Shown here piece by piece: positions 9,551 through 18,170 of a stretch of DNA of 62,747 bases. The translations under genes and the position numbers were made by a program. The notes under the pieces are model-generated. The model was not told the DNA's origin and ran no database searches. It was given only the letters and a program-made list of their open reading frames with translations. This DNA is from an uncultured Eubacteriales bacterium (GTDB taxonomy: Bacteria > Bacillota > Clostridia > Lachnospirales > Anaerotignaceae). The stretch spans positions 1 through 62,747 of the forward strand of contig CATJUP010000074.1 of the NCBI GenBank assembly GCA_949743655.1. Direction: 5' to 3'. Within the stretch, counting starts at the first letter, position 1, and every line of letters begins with the position of its first letter.

Positions 9551-10861
9551 TTAAAAATATACACAAAATATAGCGGCTGTTATATCGCTTAACGGCTGTG
9601 ATATTTGTACACCCATAAGTCCTATTATGTTAGGTAAAATAATTATAAACGGTATAAAAAACAGTCCTTGACGTGATATTGAAGTAAGGGTTGCCTCTAA
9701 AGGTTTTCCCGCTGACTGCAAAAGCATATTGCTTATTATTGATACTGGCTGTAAAAACATAGTAATACATTGCAGTTTTAACGCCAAAGAGCCAATTTGT
9801 ATTACATCGGGGTCTGTTTTTCTAAACATAGCTATAATGTTATCTGCTGTCAAAAAGCAAAGTGCTGATACACATAAAAGACCGATTATGCCGCATAGCA
9901 TTGTAAATTTAAATGCTTTTTTAAGACGGGAGTATTTTTTAGCGCCATAAGCAAATCCAGCCACAGGCTGAAAACCCTGACCAAAACCAAGCAGTATAGA
10001 TGTCATTACAAATGATACTCTTCCAACTATTGACATAGCTGACACAGCAGCATCGCCATATATCATAGCGTTAATATTAAGAAGTATATTTGATATGCTT
10101 GCCAAACTTTGTCTTGAAAAAGAGGGAAATCCCATTTTTAAAATATCTATGTAAATATATAAATTTTTTGACATAGAGCGTATTTTAAGTTTAACCATTC
10201 CGCCTTTAAGCGCGCAAAATAAAAAGAGTATTAAAAAACTTATAAACTGACTTATAAGTGTGGCTATGGCGGCGCCTTCTATGCCTAATTTAAAAACAAA
10301 TATAAATATTGGGTCAAGAAATATATTTAAAATACCGCCAAAAGCAAGCCCTAACATTGAGAAAAATGACTGACCCTGTGAACGCATTATGTTGTTAAGC
10401 ACAAAAGAGGAGCATATAAAAGGTGTGCCTATAAATATATATTTTGAGTAATCTTGAGCATATGGAAGTATTGTTTTGGTAGCACCAAGTATTGATACTA
10501 TACCTTTATTAAATACCATTCCAAACATCGCTATTAAAATTCCTATTAAAAACGTAGCGCCAAATGCCGATGCCGCCACACTTTCGGCGGTTTTAAAATC
10601 TTTATTTCCCAAAAGCCTTGACATATTGCTGCCAGCACCCATTCCAAAAAGAAAACCAAGAGCCTGTAATATACTCATTACCGAAAACACAACACCTACA
10701 GCTCCAGAAGCGCTTGTATTTATTTGTGATACAAAAAAGGTATCAGCGGTATTATATATAGATGTTACAAGCATACTTACTATCATTGGAAGAGCAAGAG
10801 TTGGTATGAGTTTTTCAACAGGGGTTATCATCATTTTGTTAAATTGATTTTCCTCACTCAT
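9551..10861 (-). CDS. MATE family multidrug/cation antiporter
   Basis: This 436-residue membrane protein has about 12 hydrophobic segments in two related halves. The N terminus (EKLIPTLALPMIVSMLVTSIYNTADTFFVSQI) and GVVFSVMSILQALGFLFGMGAGSNMSRLLG are hallmarks of the NorM/DinF-like MATE family, which exports cations or drugs in exchange for Na+ or H+. The start has GGAGG. It follows queC by only 15 bases in the same direction, so it is probably co-transcribed with the preQ0 genes. A role in queuine-precursor traffic is an open guess; drug efflux is the default reading. Confidence 0.9.
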   Translation of the reverse strand: MSEENQFNKMMITPVEKLIPTLALPMIVSMLVTSIYNTADTFFVSQINTSASGAVGVVFSVMSILQALGFLFGMGAGSNMSRLLGNKDFKTAESVAASAFGATFLIGILIAMFGMVFNKGIVSILGATKTILPYAQDYSKYIFIGTPFICSSFVLNNIMRSQGQSFFSMLGLAFGGILNIFLDPIFIFVFKLGIEGAAIATLISQFISFLILFLFCALKGGMVKLKIRSMSKNLYIYIDILKMGFPSFSRQSLASISNILLNINAMIYGDAAVSAMSIVGRVSFVMTSILLGFGQGFQPVAGFAYGAKKYSRLKKAFKFTMLCGIIGLLCVSALCFLTADNIIAMFRKTDPDVIQIGSLALKLQCITMFLQPVSIISNMLLQSAGKPLEATLTSISRQGLFFIPFIIILPNIIGLMGVQISQPLSDITAAIFCVYF

Positions 10862-10876
10862 AACAATCCTCCAATA

Positions 10877-11557
10877 TTATAATAATGGGTCTTTTATTCC
10901 GTTTAGCTCAAATGCTTTTAATCTATCTATACAAGTACCGCATTTTTGGCATGGCTTGTCCTCGCCTTCATAACAGCTCCATGTAAGCTCATAAGGCACT
11001 TTAATATCAATACCTATTTTAACTATATCGGCTTTTGTTAAATTAACAAAAGGAGCCCTAACAACTACCTGATAGCCACTGCCTATATATATGGCTTTAC
11101 TTATAGCGTCATTAAAATCTTTAGAGCAGTCAGGATAAGCGCTTCCAGCGGCGTCATCTTTGTGGGCAGCGTAATAAATAACCGAGCAGCCCTTTGATAT
11201 TGCTATACTGGCTGATATTGATATAAAAAGCCCATTTCTAAAAGGTACATAAGTGCTTACAGGTTTTCCGCCGGTTTCGGTTAGTTGTTCGTTGTATGAT
11301 TTTTGTGGTATACTTTTTTGTGACGAACTTAAAAGAGAGCAGTCGCTGTACTTAAATATATTGTCAATATCAATACATATGTTTTCAACACCATAGTATT
11401 TTGCTATTTTATCGGCCGCATCAATTTCTTTTTTGTGTTTTTGACCATAGTATATGGATAGTGCTATAACATTCTCTTTTTTGTGGTTTTCTACCGCCAT
11501 GGCTAAACATGTAGCACTGTCAAGACCACCACTTAATAAAACAAGAGCTTTTTCCAT
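10877..11557 (-). CDS. queC: 7-cyano-7-deazaguanine synthase
   Basis: QueC converts 7-carboxy-7-deazaguanine plus ammonia and ATP into preQ0, a queuosine precursor. The 226-residue protein has the PP-loop LLSGGLDSATCLAMA (about 6-20) and a C-terminal zinc site with the cysteines of SCYEGEDKPCQKCGTC. Length matches the family. It lies 11 bases after folE, completing the queD-queE-folE-queC set. Confidence 0.96.
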   Translation of the reverse strand: MEKALVLLSGGLDSATCLAMAVENHKKENVIALSIYYGQKHKKEIDAADKIAKYYGVENICIDIDNIFKYSDCSLLSSSQKSIPQKSYNEQLTETGGKPVSTYVPFRNGLFISISASIAISKGCSVIYYAAHKDDAAGSAYPDCSKDFNDAISKAIYIGSGYQVVVRAPFVNLTKADIVKIGIDIKVPYELTWSCYEGEDKPCQKCGTCIDRLKAFELNGIKDPLL

Positions 11558-11568
11558 AAAATACCTCC

Positions 11569-12144
11569 TTAAAAATGTAATCTTGCCTGTAGATTAGTTT
11601 CTGTTTCAAAACGTCCTCTAAGTGTTTGAGTGTACGTTTTGGTTGCTGTTTTTTTAATTCCTCTCGCTGTCATACAACTGTGTTTTCCTTCTATAATAAC
11701 AGCAACATCATTGCTTTTTGTAACAAGAGATATTATTTCGGCAATATCAGCGCCAATTCTCTCTTGTAACTGTAATCTTTTTGACACCATATCAGCTATT
11801 CTGGCTATTTTGCTAAGACCTATAACTTTTTTGTTTGGTATATATGCCACTGTTACTTTCATGTCGTACATAAGTGCCAAATGGTGTTCGCAAAAACTAA
11901 ATATATCAATATCACGCACTATAACAATGTCGTTGTTTGTATTAAACGATAAGTCATAATCGAAAGTTTTATCAAACATTTCGGCGATTTGTTCGTTTGT
12001 GTAGTTCATTCCCTCAAACATCTCGGCATACATTTCGGCGGCTCTTTTGGGGGTATCAACAATACCTTCTCTGTTTGGGTCTTCTCCTAAAGCCTCTATT
12101 ATGCCTTTTATGTGCTCTTTAATTTTTTCTTTGTCAATAGACAT
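11569..12144 (-). CDS. folE: GTP cyclohydrolase I
   Basis: FolE converts GTP to 7,8-dihydroneopterin triphosphate, the shared first step of folate and queuosine synthesis. The 191-residue sequence has the expected [40 protein letters not shown] and [11 protein letters not shown] runs, including the zinc-binding Cys/His residues. Its position between queE and queC indicates that this copy supplies the deazaguanine branch, though it could also serve folate synthesis. Confidence 0.96.
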   Translation of the reverse strand: MSIDKEKIKEHIKGIIEALGEDPNREGIVDTPKRAAEMYAEMFEGMNYTNEQIAEMFDKTFDYDLSFNTNNDIVIVRDIDIFSFCEHHLALMYDMKVTVAYIPNKKVIGLSKIARIADMVSKRLQLQERIGADIAEIISLVTKSNDVAVIIEGKHSCMTARGIKKTATKTYTQTLRGRFETETNLQARLHF

Positions 12145-12166
12145 TGTATCTCCTCACTTTATAGCT

Positions 12167-12832
12167 TTATACTCCGCGTTTATTTGGGTCCCATATATAT
12201 TTATGGAGTTGAAGTTGTAAATTAATATAATTCATTTTATTTTTTAACATAAAATCAACAATATCAGAAGGGGCAATTTTTCCAAAAACAGGACTTATAT
12301 ATATATTGCATTTAGACGTAAGTGAGTATTTGTTTATTATATTTAAACATATTTGTAAATCCTCAATGCTGCCTGAAACAAATTTTATGGTATCGGTTTT
12401 TTTAAGTATATCAAAATTTGATAAAAGCATGTAGTTTTCCATGCCGCTTGATTTAAGTTTGTAATCCATTGTAAATGAAGGGCGATTTTTAATATTATTA
12501 AAGTGTTTTAAATCAATACTTCCATTTGTTTCTATTTCTACCGAAAGGGGCTCTTTTGATATAAGTTCTAAAAACTCATAAATTCCTTTTTGATATAATG
12601 GCTCTCCGCCTGTTATTGTTACATTTTTAATTCCTGTTTCTAAAATTTTGGATATTATTTCATTTGCCGACATTATTTTATAGTCTGTATCGGGTTTATT
12701 AGCCCATTGCGTGTCGCAGTAATCGCAGTTAAGGTTACAGCCGGCAAAACGTACAAACACCGAGAGCTGACCGGCTTTTGTCCCTTCGCCGTTTATACTG
12801 CTAAACATTTCGGCTACTTTAAATTTTTCCAT
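12167..12832 (-). CDS. queE: 7-carboxy-7-deazaguanine synthase (radical SAM)
   Basis: QueE is the radical-SAM enzyme that contracts carboxytetrahydropterin to 7-carboxy-7-deazaguanine. The protein of about 221 residues has the 4Fe-4S motif CNLNCDYCDTQW, the substrate-binding FSSINGEGTKAGQLSVFVR run, and ITGGEPLYQ. I chose the ATG at 12832 (MEKFKV) because AAGGA is 8 bases upstream. An ATG three codons earlier abuts the Shine-Dalgarno. It sits between queD and folE. Confidence 0.95.
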   Translation of the reverse strand: MEKFKVAEMFSSINGEGTKAGQLSVFVRFAGCNLNCDYCDTQWANKPDTDYKIMSANEIISKILETGIKNVTITGGEPLYQKGIYEFLELISKEPLSVEIETNGSIDLKHFNNIKNRPSFTMDYKLKSSGMENYMLLSNFDILKKTDTIKFVSGSIEDLQICLNIINKYSLTSKCNIYISPVFGKIAPSDIVDFMLKNKMNYINLQLQLHKYIWDPNKRGV

Positions 12833-12853
12833 TTTACACATCCTTATAATTAG

Positions 12854-13276
12854 TTACTCCTCACTGTAAGAAGCGCAGTTTTTTGGTGTTTCGTAAACTG
12901 TGGCACGCGCTATATTGTAGTTTTTGTTTTTTATTTGGGTATATATATATTTAGCTAAATTTTCAGCCGTTGGTCTAAAATCAAACTCTATCACATTAAA
13001 ATTCTCACTCAAAAGTGCTTTGAGAGTTTCTTTTTTTAATGAGTCCTTTTCTATTATAAGAGAGTGGTCAAGGTATTGTGTTATTGATTTTAGTTCGGCT
13101 TTAAGTGTGCTAAAGTCAACAACCATACCACGGCAATCGCCATCGGTTTGTATTGTGTTTGAACAGACCTCAATTTCAACAATCCATCTGTGACCATGTA
13201 TATTACGGCATTTTCCATCATAGTCTTTCAAAAAATGTGCCGAGTCAAAATTATGTCTTGTTTTTATTGTGTACAT
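12854..13276 (-). CDS. queD: 6-carboxy-5,6,7,8-tetrahydropterin synthase
   Basis: QueD converts dihydroneopterin triphosphate to 6-carboxytetrahydropterin. The 140-residue protein begins MYTIKTRHNFDSAHFL, with zinc-binding histidines in NFDSAHF and NIHGHRW and the conserved YLDHSLI, RPTAEN and VYETPKNCA runs. The start at 13276 has GGAGG six bases before it. A longer in-frame extension exists but is hydrophobic and lacks a ribosome site. This is the first gene of the operon. I looked for a preQ1 riboswitch in its short leader and did not see one. Confidence 0.95.
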   Translation of the reverse strand: MYTIKTRHNFDSAHFLKDYDGKCRNIHGHRWIVEIEVCSNTIQTDGDCRGMVVDFSTLKAELKSITQYLDHSLIIEKDSLKKETLKALLSENFNVIEFDFRPTAENLAKYIYTQIKNKNYNIARATVYETPKNCASYSEE

Positions 13277-13734
13277 AAATTTCCTCCAAAACTGATAACA
13301 AATAATTAATGTGATTTTTATAAATAATAATATCATTAATTTTTACAAAAAGCTATTAAAAACTTCTAAAATTTATTAAAAACCTTCTTCCTTTCTTGAA
13401 AGAAAGGAAGCGAAAGAACTTTAACATTAAATAGTGTACATAAGAGTCAATGGTATAGCTATTTAGTTTATGTTTAGGTAACAAATATAGAATTTTTCTT
13501 GAAAGGAAGCGAAGTAAAGAAATATTATATAAAACGAATATTTTGTATAATAAAGTAATAAAGTTTAGGGTCAAGCCCTTTTTAAAGGGCTTGCGAAGGT
13601 TTGGAGGCAGAGTCTTCAATGTCATTAAAATAACGGTTTGACTCTACGAAGAGTTTATTGTATTTTTGTATTTATGTTTTTATAATATTTATGTTTGTAA
13701 AATTAATTAGCCAGATAAGTAAGGAGTGATTAAA
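13277..13734. other. intergenic region with repeat C and hairpin
   Basis: A 458-base stretch between divergent genes. It contains the inverted copy C of the dispersed repeat (13387-13478) and a hairpin AAGCCCTTT/AAAGGGCTT at about 13572-13591. A minus-strand ORF of 89 codons (13356-13625) runs across the repeat and the hairpin. I regard it as accidental. Confidence 0.6.
13387..13478 (-). repeat. dispersed intergenic repeat, copy C
   Basis: Read on the minus strand it matches copy B: TAAACATAAACTAA, a diverged middle, TTAAAGTTCTTTCGCTT, then the perfect 11-bp hairpin CTTCCTTTCTT/AAGAAAGGAAG (13387-13410). Confidence 0.75.
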
Positions 13735-14319
13735 ATGGACAATATTAAAATTGGGAATTTAATTTACAAATTACGTAAAGAAAGCGGAATGACTCAATTA
13801 CAATTAGCCGAACAAATGAATATAAGTGATAAAACAGTAAGTAAATGGGAACGTGGTTTGGGATGTCCAGAAGTATCTTTGCTTACTGAGTTGTCACAAA
13901 TATTTGATGTTAATTTAGAAAAATTACTTTCAGGTGAATTGGATACTAATGATATTTTAGGAGGAAATATGAAAAAAATTAAATTTTATGTCTGTAAAAA
14001 CTGTGGAAATATAATTACTTCTATGACAGATACAAATGTGTATTGTTGTGGTAAAAAACTAAATTCGCTCCAAATTAATAACGCTGATGACAATGAAAAA
14101 CTTAATGTGGAAAAAATTGAAAATGATTACTATATTACAACAAAACATCCTATGGAACGTGAGCACTATATTACTTTTGTGGCTTTATTAAATGAAGACA
14201 GTATTATAATTAAAAAACAGTATCCCGAATGGGATTTACAAGCGCGTATACCCATTTTATCACATGGGAAACTAATTTGGTATTGTAACAAACATGGTTT
14301 GTTTTACCAAAAGATATAA
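13735..14319 (+). CDS. HTH (XRE) regulator fused to a desulfoferrodoxin-like domain
   Basis: This 194-residue fusion has a Cro/C1 HTH (about 6-62; MTQLQLAEQMNISDKTVSKW). It is followed by a desulfoferrodoxin-like module: a Cys4 site (C87, C90, C104, C105) and a superoxide-reductase-like part with HPMEREHY (H138, H144) and CNKHG (C184, H187). Those four match known ligands of the reductase iron. The fifth, an N-terminal His normally in a KHxPV motif, is replaced near residue 123 (EKLNV). The protein therefore looks like a redox- or superoxide-responsive transcription factor rather than an efficient enzyme; that is inference. The ATG at 13735 has AAGGAG 8 bases upstream, better than the GTG at 13726. 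It is a single-gene unit with its own terminator. Confidence 0.85.
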   Translation: MDNIKIGNLIYKLRKESGMTQLQLAEQMNISDKTVSKWERGLGCPEVSLLTELSQIFDVNLEKLLSGELDTNDILGGNMKKIKFYVCKNCGNIITSMTDTNVYCCGKKLNSLQINNADDNEKLNVEKIENDYYITTKHPMEREHYITFVALLNEDSIIIKKQYPEWDLQARIPILSHGKLIWYCNKHGLFYQKI

Positions 14320-14321
14320 AT

Positions 14322-14352
14322 AAAACCACCACTAACAAGGTGGTTTTACTAT
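14322..14352 (+). terminator. terminator of the HTH-desulfoferrodoxin gene
   Basis: AAAACCACC and GGTGGTTTT form a 9-bp stem with an 8-base loop just past the stop codon. Confidence 0.8.
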
Positions 14353-14532
14353 TTTAATATTTATGGCTATGCCGCTCATTAAAATTAAAAAAAATATATG
14401 TAATAAAGTTTGTATTTTACTAAAAAACTTATATTTTGTTAATATTAATATATACTATGTTAAATTATGTATGTTAAAATAGCATTGAATATAAAAAATT
14501 ACAGCATATGATATTAATTTGGAGGGATATAC

Positions 14533-17418
14533 TTGAGTGATTTTGGGGTTGAAAATGTTTATAGTGGTTTTAGGCTTATAAAAAAAGAGTATGTTGATGA
14601 TATAAAATCTGTTTGTCATGTATTTGAACATGAAAAGAGCGGAGCAAGACTTTTTTATGCTAAAAATGATGATAAAAACAAAGTGTTTTTTATATCTTAT
14701 AAAACGCCGCCCGAAAATGATTTTGGAACAGCGCACATAATGGAACATTCTGTTTTGTGCGGTTCAGAAAAATATCCTGTAAAAGACCCATTTAACGAAT
14801 TGTTAAAGGGTTCTTTAAATACTTATCTTAATGCTCTTACTTATTCTGATAAAACAATGTATCCTGTAGCAAGTATTAATGACAAAGATTTTGAGAACCT
14901 TGTAAAAGTATATGTTGACGCTGTTTTTAAGCCTAATGTTTTAAATGAGAAAAAAATATTTATGCAGGAAGGCTGGCATTACGAGCTTGAAGGAATTGAT
15001 AAAGAGCTTAAATATAATGGTATAGTGTATAACGAAATGAAGGGGGCTTTATCACAGCCAGAAAGCGTACTTATGAATATGTCGGCTAAAAGTCTTTTTG
15101 GTGATACTGTATATGGTTATGAATCTGGCGGGGAACCAGAAAAAATAACAGATTTGACATATGATTATTTTAAGGATTTTTATAATAAATTTTATTATCC
15201 TTCAAACAGTTATATATATTTTTATGGGGATATGGATATTGAGAAATATTTTGAGATTTTATCAGAATATTTAGAGCCGTTTGATTTAGACGAAAGCAAA
15301 ATAGCCGAAATAAAAGAAGTTGACACTGCATTTAAAAGTTATATGGAAGGCAATTATCCAGCTTTAAGCACAGAAGAAAATGACAGTTATTTTTCGCTTA
15401 ACTTTTGTGTAGGTAAAACAACCGACATACTTTTGAGATTTGCAATGAATGTAATTTGTTATATGCTTTTTGACACAAACGCCTCACCTGTTAAAAAAGC
15501 CATTGTTGACAGTGGCATATGTAAATATGCAGAGGGGTGGTTTGATAGCTCTGCTGAGCAAATGACGCTTAATATAGTTGGAAAAAAATGTGTATACGAA
15601 AGAAAAGATGAGTTTAAAAATATTGTTTTAACTTCGTTAAGAAATATAGTTAAAAATGGCATTGATAAAAAATTGTGTCTTTCGGCTATAAATTATATTG
15701 AGTTTATAACACGTGAGGCGGATTTTGGGTATAAGCCAAAGGGACTTGCTTATGGAACTATTATGATGCGCGGCTGGCTTTACGGCAAAGACCCTATAGA
15801 GAGTTTAAAAACGTTTAAATATTTTGACGAGCTAAGAAAAGGTATTGACAATGGGTATTTTGAAAGTATTATTGAAAACAATATATTAAACAACAAACAC
15901 TCTTCTTTTGTTGTTATTAAATCTAAAGAGGGATTACAGTTAGAATTTGAGAAAAATATACAAAACAAATTGAGAGATTATAAAAATAGTATTACAAACG
16001 AGGAAAAAGAAAATATAATAAAAGAGACTGCTGAACTTAAAAAATATCAAAGTGAACCTGATAATAATGATGATTTGTGTAAAATACCTTTTATTTCGGT
16101 TGATGAGATAAACAAAAAAACCGATGTTATAAATGTGACAAACACTAATTATGGTATTGATATTTTAGGCGACACAAATGGCATAGAGTATGTAAAACTA
16201 ATATTTGATTTAAAAAGCGTACCAAACGACATGATCCCTTACGCCGCTCTTTTGTCAAGAATAATTGGAAAGTTAGATACACAAAAATACTCTTATGAAA
16301 GTCTTCCGGCTGAAATTGATATGTATACAGGCGGTGTATATTCCGAAATAAAAGTTTATGAAAACGAGTATGGCATAAGACCAGTTTTAGTTGTAAATGG
16401 AAAAGCCCTCAAAGCCAATATTGAAAAACTTTATGAGCTCTTTGAAGAAATAATTTTAAGGAATAAATATGACACTGCTAAAAGTGTTTTAAAAATAATA
16501 CAAGAGCTTAAAGTAAGATACGAAAACTTGATAAGTGAGAACGGACATTTATATTCTGCAATGCGTGCCCTGTCTTATACAAGAAAAGTGTCAGCTTATG
16601 AGGATATAACAAGTGGCATAGCGTTTAATGATTTTATTAATAGCGCTGACAAAAATATTGAGTACACAATTTTAAAACTAAAAGAAGTATCAGAACTTAT
16701 TTTTAATTATGATAATGTAACTTTAAGTCAGCTTTATGATAAGTGTGAAAATAACAATATAAAACTTTTTGAGGATTTTAGAAACAAACTTCCTAAAAGA
16801 GAAAATAAAAAACATGAGTTTGTTTTTAATAAATTTATAACTAAAGAGGCTATAACAAACATATCAAAAGTAGTTTATAACTCAAAGGGTACGGATTTTA
16901 GACTTTTTGGCTTTAATTATAGTGGGGCTATGAATGTTGTAAAAAATATAGTAAATACAGAATATTTATGGCAAAATATAAGAGTAAAGGGAGGCGCTTA
17001 TGGCTCGGGCTGTGTTATACTCAGAAACGGAAGTATATATATGTACTCTTATAGAGACCCTAATATTGTTAAAACATTTGACACTTATGATTTGACTGGT
17101 AATTTTTTAAGAGATATTTGTGATGATATTGATATAAACAAGTTTATAATAGGAGCTATAAATGATATAGACCAACCTAAAAGTAATTCTAACATAATTG
17201 ACATAGCTACAATGAGATTTATTAACGGCATAACTGACGATATGCGCCAAAAAGCAAGAGATGAGATACTTTCGGCTAACAAAAAAGATATTTTATTATG
17301 TGCTGATATATTTGATACGGCTATGAAAAACTCGGCATTAGTAACAATAGGTGATGAGAACAACATAAATAAAAATGATAAATTTTTTAAAACTGTAAGA
17401 AATTTAAATATAAAATAG
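14533..17418 (+). CDS. M16C insulinase-type metallopeptidase (PreP/Cym1-like)
   Basis: This 961-residue zinc peptidase has the inverted HxxEH motif in AHIMEHSVLCGSEKYP (about residues 74-89), with the distal glutamate in YNEMKGAL. The four-domain length and the characteristic PFNELLKGSLNTYLNA run fit the presequence-protease branch, which degrades peptides inside a closed chamber. There is no signal peptide, so it is probably cytoplasmic. The start is TTG behind GGAGGG. It is monocistronic and ends in a stem-loop. Confidence 0.92.
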   Translation: MSDFGVENVYSGFRLIKKEYVDDIKSVCHVFEHEKSGARLFYAKNDDKNKVFFISYKTPPENDFGTAHIMEHSVLCGSEKYPVKDPFNELLKGSLNTYLNALTYSDKTMYPVASINDKDFENLVKVYVDAVFKPNVLNEKKIFMQEGWHYELEGIDKELKYNGIVYNEMKGALSQPESVLMNMSAKSLFGDTVYGYESGGEPEKITDLTYDYFKDFYNKFYYPSNSYIYFYGDMDIEKYFEILSEYLEPFDLDESKIAEIKEVDTAFKSYMEGNYPALSTEENDSYFSLNFCVGKTTDILLRFAMNVICYMLFDTNASPVKKAIVDSGICKYAEGWFDSSAEQMTLNIVGKKCVYERKDEFKNIVLTSLRNIVKNGIDKKLCLSAINYIEFITREADFGYKPKGLAYGTIMMRGWLYGKDPIESLKTFKYFDELRKGIDNGYFESIIENNILNNKHSSFVVIKSKEGLQLEFEKNIQNKLRDYKNSITNEEKENIIKETAELKKYQSEPDNNDDLCKIPFISVDEINKKTDVINVTNTNYGIDILGDTNGIEYVKLIFDLKSVPNDMIPYAALLSRIIGKLDTQKYSYESLPAEIDMYTGGVYSEIKVYENEYGIRPVLVVNGKALKANIEKLYELFEEIILRNKYDTAKSVLKIIQELKVRYENLISENGHLYSAMRALSYTRKVSAYEDITSGIAFNDFINSADKNIEYTILKLKEVSELIFNYDNVTLSQLYDKCENNNIKLFEDFRNKLPKRENKKHEFVFNKFITKEAITNISKVVYNSKGTDFRLFGFNYSGAMNVVKNIVNTEYLWQNIRVKGGAYGSGCVILRNGSIYMYSYRDPNIVKTFDTYDLTGNFLRDICDDIDINKFIIGAINDIDQPKSNSNIIDIATMRFINGITDDMRQKARDEILSANKKDILLCADIFDTAMKNSALVTIGDENNINKNDKFFKTVRNLNIK

Positions 17419-17454
17419 TTTTTGACTACTTAAAATTACTATTTATTTTACTAA

Positions 17455-17507
17455 AAAACCACTGCACCATATGTTTTATGATTATTTAAAACAAGCGCAG
17501 TGGTTTT
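17455..17507 (+). terminator. terminator of the M16C peptidase gene
   Basis: AAAACCACTGC pairs perfectly with GCAGTGGTTTT around a 31-base loop. The long loop makes it a less certain terminator. Confidence 0.55.
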
Positions 17508-17655
17508 ATATTGCATATGAACAGGTGGTAAAGCGGTCTGACAGCAGCTTTTAATGCAATAAAAACAAGCGCCATAAATTGAGTTATTTTTTATAGATAT
17601 GTGCCCATAAAATGTTGAAATAACAACGATTTTTGATAGACATTAAAATTTATTG

Positions 17656-17684
17656 TTGACTTATGCGGGTTACTCTGATATTAT
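17656..17684 (+). promoter_or_regulatory. SigA-type promoter for the 17772 unit
   Basis: TTGACT, 17 bases, TATTAT, with a TG one base before the -10 (extended -10). Transcription would start near 17691. Confidence 0.7.
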
Positions 17685-17710
17685 TTATAATATTAAAAAA
17701 TACATATGGT

Positions 17711-17726
17711 GTTCGTATATACGAAC
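17711..17726. promoter_or_regulatory. 16-bp perfect palindrome, likely repressor operator
   Basis: GTTCGTATATACGAAC equals its own reverse complement. It lies about 20 bases downstream of the predicted transcription start and 45 bases before the ATG of the unrecognised two-gene unit, an ideal roadblock-operator position. No regulator gene is adjacent. Confidence 0.65.
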
Positions 17727-17771
17727 TGAATTTAGTAATTGCCGCTGTGTACAGCAGAAAGGGTGTTTAAT

Positions 17772-18152
17772 ATGAAATTAATGCACACAAAATTACCAGA
17801 ATTTATAAAAAAAATGAAAACTGCCGCTGAGGAAAGTTCTAACCCAAAACAAATTACAATTAGGGGTCTCGAAAATCTTACCTCCGCCAAAATGCAGTCT
17901 TTAAGAACAGGAAGAATTGAGCACGCTGTAAGAGAAATGACAATGCGCGAAGGCGTTGAGAAAATTGATTTTGTTGTTATACCACGAGTACCAGAAACAA
18001 TGCACACAGTTATTATAAAAGGATTAGGTAAAGACGGCGAAATAAAAAGTGCTATACTTGACATTGTTAATATACTTCATCCTACAGAAGAAGCGGAATT
18101 GCTTGGCTGTGAGGATATAGAAGATAGAAGACCTGGAATAGGAAGACATTAA
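17772..18152 (+). CDS. unrecognised 126-residue protein, partner of the next gene
   Basis: I do not recognise this protein. It begins MKLMHTKLPEFIKKMKTA and ends EDIEDRRPGIGRH. It is soluble, mixed alpha/beta in look, and rich in Arg and Glu, with one Cys near the C terminus and no membrane segment. I chose the ATG at 17772 (AAAGGGTG upstream) over an in-frame TTG at 17739. The next gene follows after 18 bases, so the two likely form a heteromeric enzyme or complex. The strong promoter, the palindromic operator and the nearby LarA-like gene suggest an inducible catabolic function, which is inference. Confidence 0.75.
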   Translation: MKLMHTKLPEFIKKMKTAAEESSNPKQITIRGLENLTSAKMQSLRTGRIEHAVREMTMREGVEKIDFVVIPRVPETMHTVIIKGLGKDGEIKSAILDIVNILHPTEEAELLGCEDIEDRRPGIGRH

Positions 18153-18170
18153 TTTTGGGAGGTAAATAAA

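Noticed and set aside
13277..13340. Possible preQ1 riboswitch before queD
   Set aside because: The short leader shows no recognisable preQ1 aptamer sequence such as the conserved A-rich tail pairing.
13356..13625. Minus-strand ORF of 89 codons
   Set aside because: It runs through dispersed repeat copy C and a hairpin, is compositionally unlike a protein, and has no credible ribosome site.
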